Shown here: one piece after another, positions 42,815 to 51,849 of the stretch
Layout: the number at the start of each line of letters is the position of its first letter
Numbering within the stretch: the first letter of the stretch is position 1
DNA from: an uncultured Ruminiclostridium sp.
Lineage (GTDB): Bacteria; Bacillota; Clostridia; Oscillospirales; Ruminococcaceae
Length of the DNA: 64,000 nucleotides
Reading direction: 5' to 3'
NCBI GenBank assembly: GCA_910588335.1
Contig: CAJUQV010000011.1
Span: forward strand, 1-64,000
The notes under the pieces: model-generated
Database searches by the model: none
Told to the model about the DNA's origin: nothing
The model's input: the letters and a program-made list of their open reading frames with translations, nothing else
Program-made: the position numbers and the translations under genes

Positions 42815-45187
42815 CTAAATTTTTTCCACCTTAGCGAAATTGGCCATTATTTTCTTGGTGCCCACCGTGTCGAAGGCTATTTCCAACAAGGTGTCGTTTC
42901 CCATTGCCTTCGCCGTGATAACGGTGCCTTCACCGAAAACTCTGTGACGTATCCTGTCGCCCGCCGTAAAGCTTTCGGTGTGAGCCGAGGCGATACGGGC
43001 GGCCATTTTTTCCACCTGCACGTGTCGCGCCTCCTGTTGCAGGTAGCCGATTCGCGGGGGCTTGCGCGTCCTTTGTGTTTCGGCGTCTGCCGCCAGTGTG
43101 TTGTCGGTGACTTCCATATATTCCAAGGGAATTTCACCCACGAATCTTGAAAGCTTGTTTCTCTGTGTGGAACCGAACAATAGTCTTTGCTTCGCATTGG
43201 AGATAAAGAGTCTTTTCTTCGCTCTGGTAATAGCCACGTAGGCGAGTCGGCGCTCCTCTTCTATCTCGCTGCTGTCAAGCTGCGAGCGATATGAAGGGAA
43301 GATATTTTCCTCCGCTCCCACTATGAATACGTTTTCAAACTCCAGTCCCTTAGCGCCGTGCATGGTCATAAGCACCACCCTGTCCTCTCCCGCTTCGTAG
43401 CTGTCAAGGTCGGTTATAAGGGCAATATTTTCAAGATAATCGGACAGGCTGTGCTCCTCGTTTTCCTCCATAAAGGCAATGGCTCCGGATTTAAGCTCCT
43501 TAATGTTTTCAAGCCTTGCCGCGCCTTCGTCCCCCTGCGTCAGAAGCATCGACTCGTACCCCGTTTCCACCAGAATATCGTCGATTATACCGTCAAGAGC
43601 TCTGTCCTCGTTTTCGCCCAGCTCTCGGAACATTCTTCCCAAGGATTCAAGCACCTTGCTTTTCTTTTCAATGGCGGCAAATTCCGACGATCGCTCCATT
43701 ACCTCTACCGGAGTTATTCCCAGCCCGTCGGCTATCCGATACAGCTCCGTCTGCGTGGCGTCGCCTATTCCTCTTTTGGGTTCGTTTATTATGCGGCTCA
43801 GCCTTAAGCTGTCGGCGGGATTGTTGATAACGCTCAGATATGCTATAATGTCCTTTATTTCCTTGCGCTCATAGAATTTGGTGCCGCCGATTATACGATA
43901 TGGAATGCCGTTTTTGGAAAGGGAAAGCTCTATGTTTCTCGACTGGGCGTTGGTGCGGTACAAAACCGCGTTCTGATTGAACTGCCCCCCGTCTTTTTTA
44001 AGCTCCAGTATTTTTTCCGCCACAAAGTTGGCTTCCTCGGTCTCGGTGCGTAGAGTGCTGAGCTTTATTTTTTCACCCTCGCCAAGATCGCTCCAAAGGT
44101 TTTTGCCCTTTCTCTGGGTATTGTTGCATATAACCGTGTTTGCGGCGTTCAGTATGGTTTCGGTGGAGCGGTAATTCTGTTCCAGCTTAATTACTTTAGC
44201 TTTGAATTCCTTTTCAAAGCTGAGAATATTTTCAATGGTGGCTCCTCGGAAACGGTAAATACTCTGATCCTCGTCACCCACAACGCAAAGATTGCCGCTT
44301 CCCGCCGCAAGAAGGGAAATAAGCTTATACTGAGCCATATTGGTGTCCTGATACTCGTCCACCATTATGTAATCAAAACTGTTCTGCCAGCGTTCCAGTA
44401 TGGCGGGGCTTTTTTCAAGAAGCTCAACGGTTTTCATGATTATGTCGTCGAAATCAAGGGCGTTGGCTGCCTTAAGGCGCTTCTGATATTCGGTATAGAT
44501 GTCGCGCGCTTTTTCCAGTTTGAAATCGGGCTTTCCCCCTTCTCCGAATACGGGAAAGCGTTCGGGGGAAATAAGCTTGTCCTTGGCGCGGCTGATCCTG
44601 CTTTGAAACTCTTTCGGGCTGAAGGCTTTGTCGGAAATGTTGAGGTATTTCATTACCTCCTTTATAACCCTTAAGCTGTCGTCCGTGTCATAGATGGTGA
44701 AGGAGCTTTTATAGCCCAGCTCCTCTATGCCGCGTCTCAGCATTTTAATACAGGCGGAATGGAAGGTACCCGCGAAAACATCTTTTCCCCCCGCATTCAT
44801 ACGCTCCAGCCTTTCCCTAAGCTCTCCCGCCGCCTTGTTGGTAAAAGTCACCGCCATTATGCGCCACGGAGCGGCGCGCTCATAGCCTAACAGTCTTGAA
44901 AGGCGGTCAATGCTTTCGGGCGTATTTTCCTCTTTTCCGTCGGCGTAGCTTAAAAGAAATGCTTCGTCCTCCGAAGAAAAATCTCGGTTAAACTCGGTGT
45001 GAAAGCTTTTGCCGAAAAGAAGCATATTGGCTATGCGGTTGCACAGAACGGTGGTTTTGCCGCTTCCCGCACCCGCTATGATGAGAACCGCGCCGCTGAG
45101 CTGGTAAATCGCCTCGCGCTGTCTGGAATTGGTTCTCGAAAAAAATCTGTCTATACATTGCTTTTTCACTTGAGTAAAATTATTCAT
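42815..45187 (-). CDS. pcrA: UvrD/PcrA-family DNA helicase
   Basis: A 790-residue superfamily 1 helicase. Motif Ia/Walker A is GAGSGKTT (39-46), motif II VDEYQDTNMAQYKL, motif III GDEDQSIYRFRGA, and the C-terminal motifs LMTMHGAKGLEF and VAITRAKKRLF are all intact. The C-terminus ends with a small Tudor-like domain (DRIRHRVFGEGTVI) that binds RNA polymerase in PcrA. It unwinds DNA in repair and resolves replication-transcription conflicts. It lies 31 bases after the SPFH gene and is probably cotranscribed. Confidence 0.95.
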   Translation of the reverse strand: MNNFTQVKKQCIDRFFSRTNSRQREAIYQLSGAVLIIAGAGSGKTTVLCNRIANMLLFGKSFHTEFNRDFSSEDEAFLLSYADGKEENTPESIDRLSRLLGYERAAPWRIMAVTFTNKAAGELRERLERMNAGGKDVFAGTFHSACIKMLRRGIEELGYKSSFTIYDTDDSLRVIKEVMKYLNISDKAFSPKEFQSRISRAKDKLISPERFPVFGEGGKPDFKLEKARDIYTEYQKRLKAANALDFDDIIMKTVELLEKSPAILERWQNSFDYIMVDEYQDTNMAQYKLISLLAAGSGNLCVVGDEDQSIYRFRGATIENILSFEKEFKAKVIKLEQNYRSTETILNAANTVICNNTQRKGKNLWSDLGEGEKIKLSTLRTETEEANFVAEKILELKKDGGQFNQNAVLYRTNAQSRNIELSLSKNGIPYRIIGGTKFYERKEIKDIIAYLSVINNPADSLRLSRIINEPKRGIGDATQTELYRIADGLGITPVEVMERSSEFAAIEKKSKVLESLGRMFRELGENEDRALDGIIDDILVETGYESMLLTQGDEGAARLENIKELKSGAIAFMEENEEHSLSDYLENIALITDLDSYEAGEDRVVLMTMHGAKGLEFENVFIVGAEENIFPSYRSQLDSSEIEEERRLAYVAITRAKKRLFISNAKQRLLFGSTQRNKLSRFVGEIPLEYMEVTDNTLAADAETQRTRKPPRIGYLQQEARHVQVEKMAARIASAHTESFTAGDRIRHRVFGEGTVITAKAMGNDTLLEIAFDTVGTKKIMANFAKVEKI

Positions 45188-45218
45188 GATAATGTTTTAT
45201 ATCCTGTTCTTTTGTCGT

Positions 45219-46157
45219 TTATTCAGCCGCTTCGGGAACCGCGGATGGGGCGGTGTTTCTTGCGGCGGTTCCTCCGGACGCCGTACCGGAGGAAGAGCCG
45301 AGAGCCACAAACGGATTGACTCCGTCGCTTACCACTTGTGGCAAAACGCCGTTCCAGCGCTCTACTTTAAGATATTCGGTGTAGTTGGGAGAATTGGCCA
45401 GCTGCTCCTGAATAAGCCTGATGGCCTCCGCCTCCGCTTCGGCGGCGATTTTCTTGGAATCCGCTTCGGCTTGTGCGGCAATAACAGTCTGCTTTCCCTC
45501 TTCTGCTATAGCCTTGGTCTTGTATTCCATTTTAAGAGCGTCCTGCTCGGCTATTACCTTTGCCTGAATGGATTCCTCAAAGGCTGTGTCAAAGTTGAGA
45601 TTTTCTATGGCGAAGGCGGTTACCACAACGCCGTATTCGCTTAATATTTCCGTCAGGGAATTCTGTATTTCGGCGGTTACGTCCGCGCGGGACTGTACCA
45701 ATTGTTCCGCCTTTACCTTTCCTATGGAGTCCTTGGCTACTTTCTGAACGTTAGGTACAAGCAGCTTAGTCTCTACGTTAGCGATGCCTATGTTTCTTAT
45801 GATGTTGCTGAGCTTTGTGCCGTCGTAGCAGTAATTGAGCTTAAGCTGAAGCGACTGCACCGATTGGGTATCGCTGGTGTAGGCGTCGGTTGTAACGGCG
45901 TAAACCTGCTCCCTTGTATCTACCTGAACTATCTCCTCGATAAAAGGAATGTGCATATTGAGTCCCGCGGTCATATCTGCGCGGGTGATAGCTCCGAAGC
46001 GGTATTTCACGCCTATATAGCCCTCGTTTACTATGCTGAAGGAGTTAAAAAGCACCACTATGAGCAAAAATATTATTATGGCGATAATAACGAATTTTCC
46101 GTACTTTTTGCCTTCGGATTTGCTGTCGTTTGATGTGCTGAATCTGACTTCTGCCAT
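45219..46157 (-). CDS. SPFH/prohibitin family membrane protein
   Basis: A 312-residue protein with one N-terminal membrane helix (about 22-42) and an SPFH domain (GYIGVKYRFGAITRADMTAG). An Ala/Glu/Lys-rich helical part (IAEEGKQTVIAAQAEADSKK) follows, typical of HflK/HflC and prohibitins, and a Gly/Ala-rich tail. Such proteins form rings in membranes and gather other proteins; the partner here is unknown. The open frame begins far upstream, but ATG 46157 with GAAAGGAC is the sensible start. It precedes pcrA. Confidence 0.88.
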   Translation of the reverse strand: MAEVRFSTSNDSKSEGKKYGKFVIIAIIIFLLIVVLFNSFSIVNEGYIGVKYRFGAITRADMTAGLNMHIPFIEEIVQVDTREQVYAVTTDAYTSDTQSVQSLQLKLNYCYDGTKLSNIIRNIGIANVETKLLVPNVQKVAKDSIGKVKAEQLVQSRADVTAEIQNSLTEILSEYGVVVTAFAIENLNFDTAFEESIQAKVIAEQDALKMEYKTKAIAEEGKQTVIAAQAEADSKKIAAEAEAEAIRLIQEQLANSPNYTEYLKVERWNGVLPQVVSDGVNPFVALGSSSGTASGGTAARNTAPSAVPEAAE

Positions 46158-46198
46158 TTTTTTGTCCTTTCTTTTTCGGGGTAACTCGTATTTTATCG

Positions 46199-46471
46199 TT
46201 AAAACAGATCGGAATGTGTTCCCGTTCTGAATAAAAATAATTCGATTTCGTCTTTTTCCACGCGATAAATCAAAAGCCAGTCGGGTTCGATATGGCACTC
46301 ACGAAATCCACGGTAATTGCCTGTTAATTCATGATCGCGATATTTATCCTCTAACTTTTTTTCATTCGCTAAGGTATCAACTGCTTTTTTTAATTCTTCA
46401 ATGTGACAGCCGCGTTTTTTTGCCAGCTTCAAATCCTTTTTAAACCTGTTTGACAGAACGATTTTAAGCAT
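46199..46471 (-). CDS. yafQ: YafQ-type toxin (RelE/ParE superfamily mRNA endonuclease)
   Basis: A 90-residue toxin that cuts mRNA on the ribosome in its family. The catalytic set of YafQ is present: H47 (RDHELTG), H60 (ECHIEPDW), D64, W65, H86 and F90 (TGTHSDLF). The gene starts 8 bases inside the antitoxin gene, a common arrangement for coupled translation. It lies between the activase gene and the SPFH gene. Confidence 0.94.
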   Translation of the reverse strand: MLKIVLSNRFKKDLKLAKKRGCHIEELKKAVDTLANEKKLEDKYRDHELTGNYRGFRECHIEPDWLLIYRVEKDEIELFLFRTGTHSDLF

Positions 46472-46745
46472 CGGAAAGCACCTCGTTCAATGCTTCGTCA
46501 AATGAAGAATAGCGCTTATATTTAACGAAATCGCTCTTCATTTCTTCGTATTCTCCTAAAGCGGCTTTGGTTTCCTCGTTGGGGACAGGCCGCTTTATTT
46601 CAAAGGGAAATCCGTCGTTATTGACCGCCGAGCGCAAAAAAATAGATATCGCCGACGACATATTCAAGCCAAGATCGTTGAAAAGCGCTTCCGCTTCCTG
46701 TTTTAACGCCGCGTCAATTTTAATGTTGATATTTGCTTCGGGCAT
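46464..46745 (-). CDS. dinJ: DinJ/RelB-type antitoxin
   Basis: A 93-residue antitoxin with an N-terminal ribbon-helix-helix (INIKIDAALKQEAEALF, then LGLNMSSAISIFLRSAV) that binds DNA as a dimer, and a C-terminal helical part that wraps the toxin. It precedes yafQ with an 8-base overlap. It starts at ATG 46745, only 22 bases after the activase stop, so it may share that transcript as well as having its own promoter. Confidence 0.92.
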   Translation of the reverse strand: MPEANINIKIDAALKQEAEALFNDLGLNMSSAISIFLRSAVNNDGFPFEIKRPVPNEETKAALGEYEEMKSDFVKYKRYSSFDEALNEVLSDA

Positions 46746-46767
46746 AAATTCACCGCCTTTTTACAAA

Positions 46768-49700
46768 CTACACGTTTATAAGCTCCGAGTATTTATCCTT
46801 AACCTCAACCTTTATCTCCGTCTTATCCCCGTTATTTCCGTTTCTCACCGCGTGAGAAAGCATAAGCTTTATGCGGTTTACTTGATTTACCTCCGAAGCG
46901 CCGGGGTCATAGTCGACAGCTATTATATTGGAAAGAGGATTTCTTCTTCTGAGCTCTCCTATAACGCCTTTTCCAGTAACGTGATTGGGGAGGCAGGCAA
47001 AGGGCTGCATACAGATTATATTGTTTACGCCGCCGTGCATAAGCTCCACCATCTCGGCTGTAAGGAACCAGCCTTCTCCCGCTATGTTGCCGGTGGAGAC
47101 AATACCGTCCACCAATTTTCTCATCTCGGAGATCCTCATGGGACTTCCAAACTTGGTGCCCTTTACTGCTTCAAGATAGGGCTTTTGCAGGTGCTCTAAA
47201 AATCCTATAAGCTTATTCATAAAGAAGTAGCGGGAATTGGAGACGGTGAGAAGTTCTTTTCGTGTATTGGCGTGATCCATTATAAAATAGATAAAGCCCA
47301 TAAGATCGGGCACTACCGCTTCCGCTCCCTCGGATTCCACAAGATCAACCACAAAATTGTTCGCTACGGGATGATATTTTACCAATATTTCTCCCACTAT
47401 GCCGACTCTCGGCTTTTCGACATCGAGAGTCGGCAGCTCGGCGAAATCCTTTACAATGGCGGCTATGTTTTTCTTGTATTCGCTTATGCTTAAGCTTTTA
47501 AGGGACTTTTTGAGCTTTTCGTTCCATTGTTCATAAAGCCTGTTGGCGCTGCCCTTTTCGACCTCGTAGGGTCTCACACGGTACAGGCAGCGGCTTAAGG
47601 TGTCGCCGTAAACCAAAGCCAGCATCGCCCTAACTATAAGGGAAGGGGTATACTTAAAGCCGGGATTTTTTTCCATGCCCACCATATTTACCGAAATTAT
47701 GGGGATCTGAGGATATCCGCCCTCCTTAAGGGCTTTTTTTATCATTCCCACATAGTTTGTGGCGCGGCAGGCTCCGCCCGTTTGAGTAATCAGCACGGAG
47801 GTGTTGCCAAGATCGTACTTTCCGCTGTCCAGAGCGGACATAAGCGAACCTACCGTCAGTATGGTGGGATAGCAGGCGTCGTTGTTCACGTACTTTAAGC
47901 CTTTGTCTACTATATCCTTTGTATAATCCTTAAGAATAACCATATTGTAGCCCGAATACCTGAACGCCTGTTCCAGAAGCTCGAAGTGAATAGGCGCCAT
48001 CTGCGGAGCCAAAATAGTATGGGTCTTTTTGCTTTCCTTGGTGAAATAGGGCTGGCGGTGGTAGCCGTCGTACTTTGAATCGCTGTGATAGCCGTCCCTC
48101 TGTCTCTCCTCCGAAACGGAGATCAGAGAGCGCAAGCGTATCCTTGCCGCACCCAGATTGTTTACCTCGTCTATTTTGAGCACCGTGTACAGCCTTCCGT
48201 AACCCTGCATTATCTCCTGAACCTGATCGGTAGTGACCGCGTCAAGACCGCAGCCGAAGCTGTTAAGCTGCACAAGCTCCAGATAATCTCTCTCTCCCAC
48301 CACGGCGGCGGCATTATACAGCCTGTTGTGATACATCCACTGATCCACCACCCTGATGGGACGCGCTAACTTGTCTATGCCCAAATGAGCCACGCTGTCC
48401 TCGGTCAGTACCGCAAAGCCGTAGCCGTTTACCATTTCGGGTATGCCGTGATTTATTTCCGGGTCGATATGATAGGGTCTGCCCGCCAAGACTATTCCTT
48501 TTTGACCCGTTTTTTCAAGTAGAGCCAAAACCTCCTCGCCCTTCGCGCGCATCTTGTTTTTGAAGTTTCCGTCCTCTTTGTAGGCCGCCGCCAAAGCGGT
48601 CCCTATTTCGCTTCCCTTTATACCCAAAGGGGAAAGCTCTTCAACAAGTCTTTCCGCCATACGCTCTTTATCGTAAATGGGGAGGAAGGGATTCATAAAG
48701 CTGACCTTATGTTCTCTGAGTTCGGGAATGGAGTTTTTGATCACCTCTCCGTAGGTAGCCACCACAGGGCAGTTATAGTGATTGTCGCCCTTTCCTCCGC
48801 AGTCCATTTCGTAGGGCAGGGAAGGGTAAAAGATAATCCCGGCTCCGTTTTGTATCAGCCACTCTATATGGCCGTGAGACAGCTTTGCGGGGTAGCAAAC
48901 CGACTCGCTGGGCATTGTTTCCATTCCCAACTCGTATATTTCGCGACCGGAATCGGGAGAAAGAAGCACGCTGTAACCAAGCTCGGTAAAAAACGTGTGC
49001 CAGAAGGGGTAGTTTTCGTACATTCCCAATACTCTCGGAAGTCCCACCACACCTCTTTTCGCTTCCTCGGCCGAAAGGGATTTCCTGTCAAACAAAAGCC
49101 TGTATTTATAATCGAAAAGATTGGGCAGTTCGGATTTTTTTGTGCCTAAGCCCGCTCCTCTTTCGCAGCGGTTGTTGGTGATAAATCTCGTTCCGTCGCC
49201 AAATTTGCTTATTGTTAAAAGACAGTTGTTGCTGCACCGTCCGCAGCGGGCGGTGGATTTTGTAATGGTAAAGGCTTCTAGCTTATCGAGAGTGGCTATC
49301 GCCGAGCCTTGGCCGTCATCTCTCGCCTTGGCGATAAGGGCGCTTCCGTAGGCTCCCATAAGCCCCGCCTTGTCGGGTCTTACCGCCTCTCTTCCGCAGG
49401 TAAGTTCAAAGGCTCTCAGCACCGAGTTGTTCATAAAGGTGCCGCCCTGTACGATTATCTTTTCTCCCATATCCTTGGGATCGCGTATTTTTATTACCTT
49501 AAACAGGGCGTTTTTCACTACGGAGTAGCTTAATCCCGCGGAAATATCCGCAACGCTCGCCCCCTCCTTCTGCGCCTGCTTTACTCGGCTGTTCATAAAC
49601 ACGGTGCAGCGGGAACCCAAATCAACGGGGTTCTCGGCGGTAAGCCCCAATTGGGCAAATTCCGCGCTGGTCATTCCCAAAGCCACGGCAAAGTTTTCTA

Positions 49701-51045
49701 TAAAGCTTCCGCAGCCGCTGGAGCAGGCTTCGTTAAGGAGAATGCTCTGAATCTCCCCGTCCTTAACCCTTATGCACTTCATATCCTGTCCGCCGATATC
49801 GAGAATAAACTCCACGCCGGGAAGCATATGCTCCGCCGCCTTATAGTGCGCCATGGTCTCTATTTCGCCGAAATCCGCCTTAAGCGCCGCCTTTATAAGG
49901 TGTTCCCCGTAACCCGTGGCGGTTACCTTAGCTATGTAAGCGTCCTTTGGCATCAAGGAATATATTTCCTTTAATATGCCTATTACCGACTTCAGGGGAT
50001 CGCCCATATTGTTATTGTAATAAGAGTAGAGAATTTCGTCGTTTTCGTTTATAAGGGCGGCCTTGGTAGTTGTGGAACCCGCGTCTATGCCCAGATAGCA
50101 CTTTCCTTTGTGAGCGCTTAAGTCGGCGGTGGGGATTACCGCTTTGGAGTGTCTGTCCAGAAACGCCTGTTTTTCCTCTTCGTCTTTAAAGAGGGGAGAA
50201 AGTCTCTCCACCTCGTGGGACTGTACGCTCGAAAGTCCTTCTATTTTTTTCCTGAGAGCGGAGGTTTCCACTCCCCCCCTGCTGTCCGACAGCGCCGCGC
50301 CCGTTGCCACAAACAGATTCGCGTCGTCGGGGAAGATTATTTCGTCGTCCTTAAGGTTAAGGGTTACAATAAAACGCTTTCTCAGCTCGGAGAGATAATG
50401 GAGCGGACCGCCCAGAAAGGCAACCTTTCCCCTTATGGGCTTTCCGCAGGCCAAGCCGCTTATGGTCTGATTCACCACCGACTGGAACACCGAGGCTGCC
50501 ACGTCGCTTTTTTTCGCTCCGTCGTTCAGAAGCGGCTGAATGTCGGATTTTGCGAATACGCCGCAGCGGGAGGCAATAGGGTAAATGGTTTCCGCTTTTT
50601 TCGCCAGCTCGTTTAGCCCCGTTATGTCGGTATTCAGCAAGGCCGCCATCTGGTCGATAAATGCGCCGGTACCGCCCGCGCAGGTGCCGTTCATGCGCTG
50701 TTCTATGCCGCCTTTAAGATAGGTTATTTTGGCGTCCTCGCCGCCCAGCTCGATAGCCACGTCGGTTTGAGGAATAAGCTTTTCGATGGCTACCGCTCCG
50801 GCGGTAACCTCCTGAACAAAGGGAATGTCAAGCCATTTGGCCACGTTTATTCCGCCGCTTCCCGTAACCGCCACGGTAGCGCCGCTTTCGCCGATTTTGT
50901 CTATACCTTCGGACAATACTTCCGCCAAGGTTTTTTTGATGTCCGAATAGTGTCTTTGATATTTTTTATGTACAATTTCGCCGTTTTCGTCAAGGATAAC
51001 TATCTTAACCGTTGTCGAACCAACGTCAAGTCCGATATGGAACAT
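46768..51045 (-). CDS. Giant acyl-CoA dehydratase activase-type protein
   Basis: A 1425-residue cytoplasmic protein. Two ASKHA ATPase domains come first: HIGLDVGSTTVKIVILDENG at the start and CYLGIDAGSTTTKAAL about 320 residues later. Each carries the cysteine motif of 2-hydroxyacyl-CoA dehydratase activators (CAGGTGAFIDQ and CSSGCGSFIENFA). A Cys-rich patch (ARCGRCSNNCLLTI) leads into a DUF2229-like and a dehydratase-subunit-like part. Activators pass an ATP-driven electron from an iron-sulfur cluster to a dehydratase. Here both activator and dehydratase-like parts sit in one chain; the substrate is unknown. ATG 51045 is chosen for AAAGGAAAT. Confidence 0.9.
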   Translation of the reverse strand: MFHIGLDVGSTTVKIVILDENGEIVHKKYQRHYSDIKKTLAEVLSEGIDKIGESGATVAVTGSGGINVAKWLDIPFVQEVTAGAVAIEKLIPQTDVAIELGGEDAKITYLKGGIEQRMNGTCAGGTGAFIDQMAALLNTDITGLNELAKKAETIYPIASRCGVFAKSDIQPLLNDGAKKSDVAASVFQSVVNQTISGLACGKPIRGKVAFLGGPLHYLSELRKRFIVTLNLKDDEIIFPDDANLFVATGAALSDSRGGVETSALRKKIEGLSSVQSHEVERLSPLFKDEEEKQAFLDRHSKAVIPTADLSAHKGKCYLGIDAGSTTTKAALINENDEILYSYYNNNMGDPLKSVIGILKEIYSLMPKDAYIAKVTATGYGEHLIKAALKADFGEIETMAHYKAAEHMLPGVEFILDIGGQDMKCIRVKDGEIQSILLNEACSSGCGSFIENFAVALGMTSAEFAQLGLTAENPVDLGSRCTVFMNSRVKQAQKEGASVADISAGLSYSVVKNALFKVIKIRDPKDMGEKIIVQGGTFMNNSVLRAFELTCGREAVRPDKAGLMGAYGSALIAKARDDGQGSAIATLDKLEAFTITKSTARCGRCSNNCLLTISKFGDGTRFITNNRCERGAGLGTKKSELPNLFDYKYRLLFDRKSLSAEEAKRGVVGLPRVLGMYENYPFWHTFFTELGYSVLLSPDSGREIYELGMETMPSESVCYPAKLSHGHIEWLIQNGAGIIFYPSLPYEMDCGGKGDNHYNCPVVATYGEVIKNSIPELREHKVSFMNPFLPIYDKERMAERLVEELSPLGIKGSEIGTALAAAYKEDGNFKNKMRAKGEEVLALLEKTGQKGIVLAGRPYHIDPEINHGIPEMVNGYGFAVLTEDSVAHLGIDKLARPIRVVDQWMYHNRLYNAAAVVGERDYLELVQLNSFGCGLDAVTTDQVQEIMQGYGRLYTVLKIDEVNNLGAARIRLRSLISVSEERQRDGYHSDSKYDGYHRQPYFTKESKKTHTILAPQMAPIHFELLEQAFRYSGYNMVILKDYTKDIVDKGLKYVNNDACYPTILTVGSLMSALDSGKYDLGNTSVLITQTGGACRATNYVGMIKKALKEGGYPQIPIISVNMVGMEKNPGFKYTPSLIVRAMLALVYGDTLSRCLYRVRPYEVEKGSANRLYEQWNEKLKKSLKSLSISEYKKNIAAIVKDFAELPTLDVEKPRVGIVGEILVKYHPVANNFVVDLVESEGAEAVVPDLMGFIYFIMDHANTRKELLTVSNSRYFFMNKLIGFLEHLQKPYLEAVKGTKFGSPMRISEMRKLVDGIVSTGNIAGEGWFLTAEMVELMHGGVNNIICMQPFACLPNHVTGKGVIGELRRRNPLSNIIAVDYDPGASEVNQVNRIKLMLSHAVRNGNNGDKTEIKVEVKDKYSELINV

Positions 51046-51097
51046 ACTTTTATTTCCTTTCTTTTGAAACACGCGGGCTTTCCGCCCGATAAAATAT

Positions 51098-51126
51098 ATT
51101 ATACACCAATTTTTTTAAAATTGCAA
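51098..51126 (-). promoter_or_regulatory. Sigma-A-type promoter of the activase gene
   Basis: On the minus strand TTGCAA (51126-51121) and TATAAT (51103-51098) are exactly 17 bases apart, with the start codon about 53 bases downstream. Confidence 0.75.
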
Positions 51127-51148
51127 TGGGAAATTGGTTACAAAATTG

Positions 51149-51181
51149 GGCGGAACCGCCTTTTTTAAAAGACGTTCCGCC
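51149..51181. terminator. Hairpin between the kinase and activase genes
   Basis: GGCGGAAC (51149-51156) pairs with GTTCCGCC (51174-51181). On the minus strand it is followed by CAATTTTG, a weak T run. It would end transcripts of the kinase gene before the activase promoter. Confidence 0.5.
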
Positions 51182-51228
51182 TTTTCACATAATTTTCAGG
51201 GGGATACCTTGTATATGCCTTTTTATAA

Positions 51229-51245
51229 CAATCCCACAGTTTTAA
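51229..51245 (-). repeat. Remnant of family 1 at the kinase stop
   Basis: Read on the minus strand GGTTTAAAACTGTGGGATTG recalls the TTTTAAAACTGTGGGATTAG part of the family 1 element. The kinase TAA stop lies within it. It is too short to be sure. Confidence 0.35.
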
Positions 51246-51802
51246 ACCAGATTATTATTAAAAAGCAAACAGGCTTTACCCTCAACAGCTTGAATTATCA
51301 TAGCAACAGTATGCCCAACAGAACATCGGGAAATGTCCAAAACGTTATTCTCATATTCTCCAAGATTCCAAAACTGCTCCCACATAATTTCAACCAGTTC
51401 CGTATTTGTCTTAATGTCAAGCTTGTTTCGTTCTACCGCCCTTTTCAAGGTCACATCTTTATCCGCCCTCAATACAATATAATGCACCTCGCAGCCTTCA
51501 CGCGCAGCTTTAAGCCACGGTTTCAAAAACCAAGGTCCCACTATCCCATCCACAATTACGTCATACCCACCGAGCATAAAGCGCTTTGCAGCTTCCGCAA
51601 CAGCTTCGATAACAATTAAATTCTGTTCCTCCGATTCCGGAAAATGCGGTGGTATAGAACCTTTGCAAAGATAGTGATAAAAATCATCTGTATGAATATG
51701 CACCGATTTCGGCATATCGGATTTTTTTGCGACAATCGAAGCAGCAGTTGTTTTTCCGGTGCCGGGTGCTCCCGTTATTATAATTATTCTTCCGTTTTTC
51801 AT
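51242..51802 (-). CDS. P-loop kinase/AAA-type protein of unknown substrate
   Basis: A 186-residue single-domain NTPase. Walker A is GAPGTGKTT (11-19), a second strand ends in HTDDFYHYL, and DVIVDGIVGPW matches the second conserved Asp of small kinases such as chloramphenicol phosphotransferase and zeta-type proteins. The substrate cannot be told. It starts at ATG 51802 behind AGGAACG and stands between the activase gene and the CAP gene on the same strand. Confidence 0.7.
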   Translation of the reverse strand: MKNGRIIIITGAPGTGKTTAASIVAKKSDMPKSVHIHTDDFYHYLCKGSIPPHFPESEEQNLIVIEAVAEAAKRFMLGGYDVIVDGIVGPWFLKPWLKAAREGCEVHYIVLRADKDVTLKRAVERNKLDIKTNTELVEIMWEQFWNLGEYENNVLDISRCSVGHTVAMIIQAVEGKACLLFNNNLV

Positions 51803-51849
51803 GTTTCTGCGTTCCTATCCTACTGAAACAACGCTTTTTCGGCTCTAAT

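Noticed and set aside
42815..46157. SPFH protein and helicase as a defence system
   Set aside because: The helicase is a standard housekeeping PcrA with all motifs and Tudor tail, and no effector gene lies with it; the nearby toxin-antitoxin pair is of an ordinary type.
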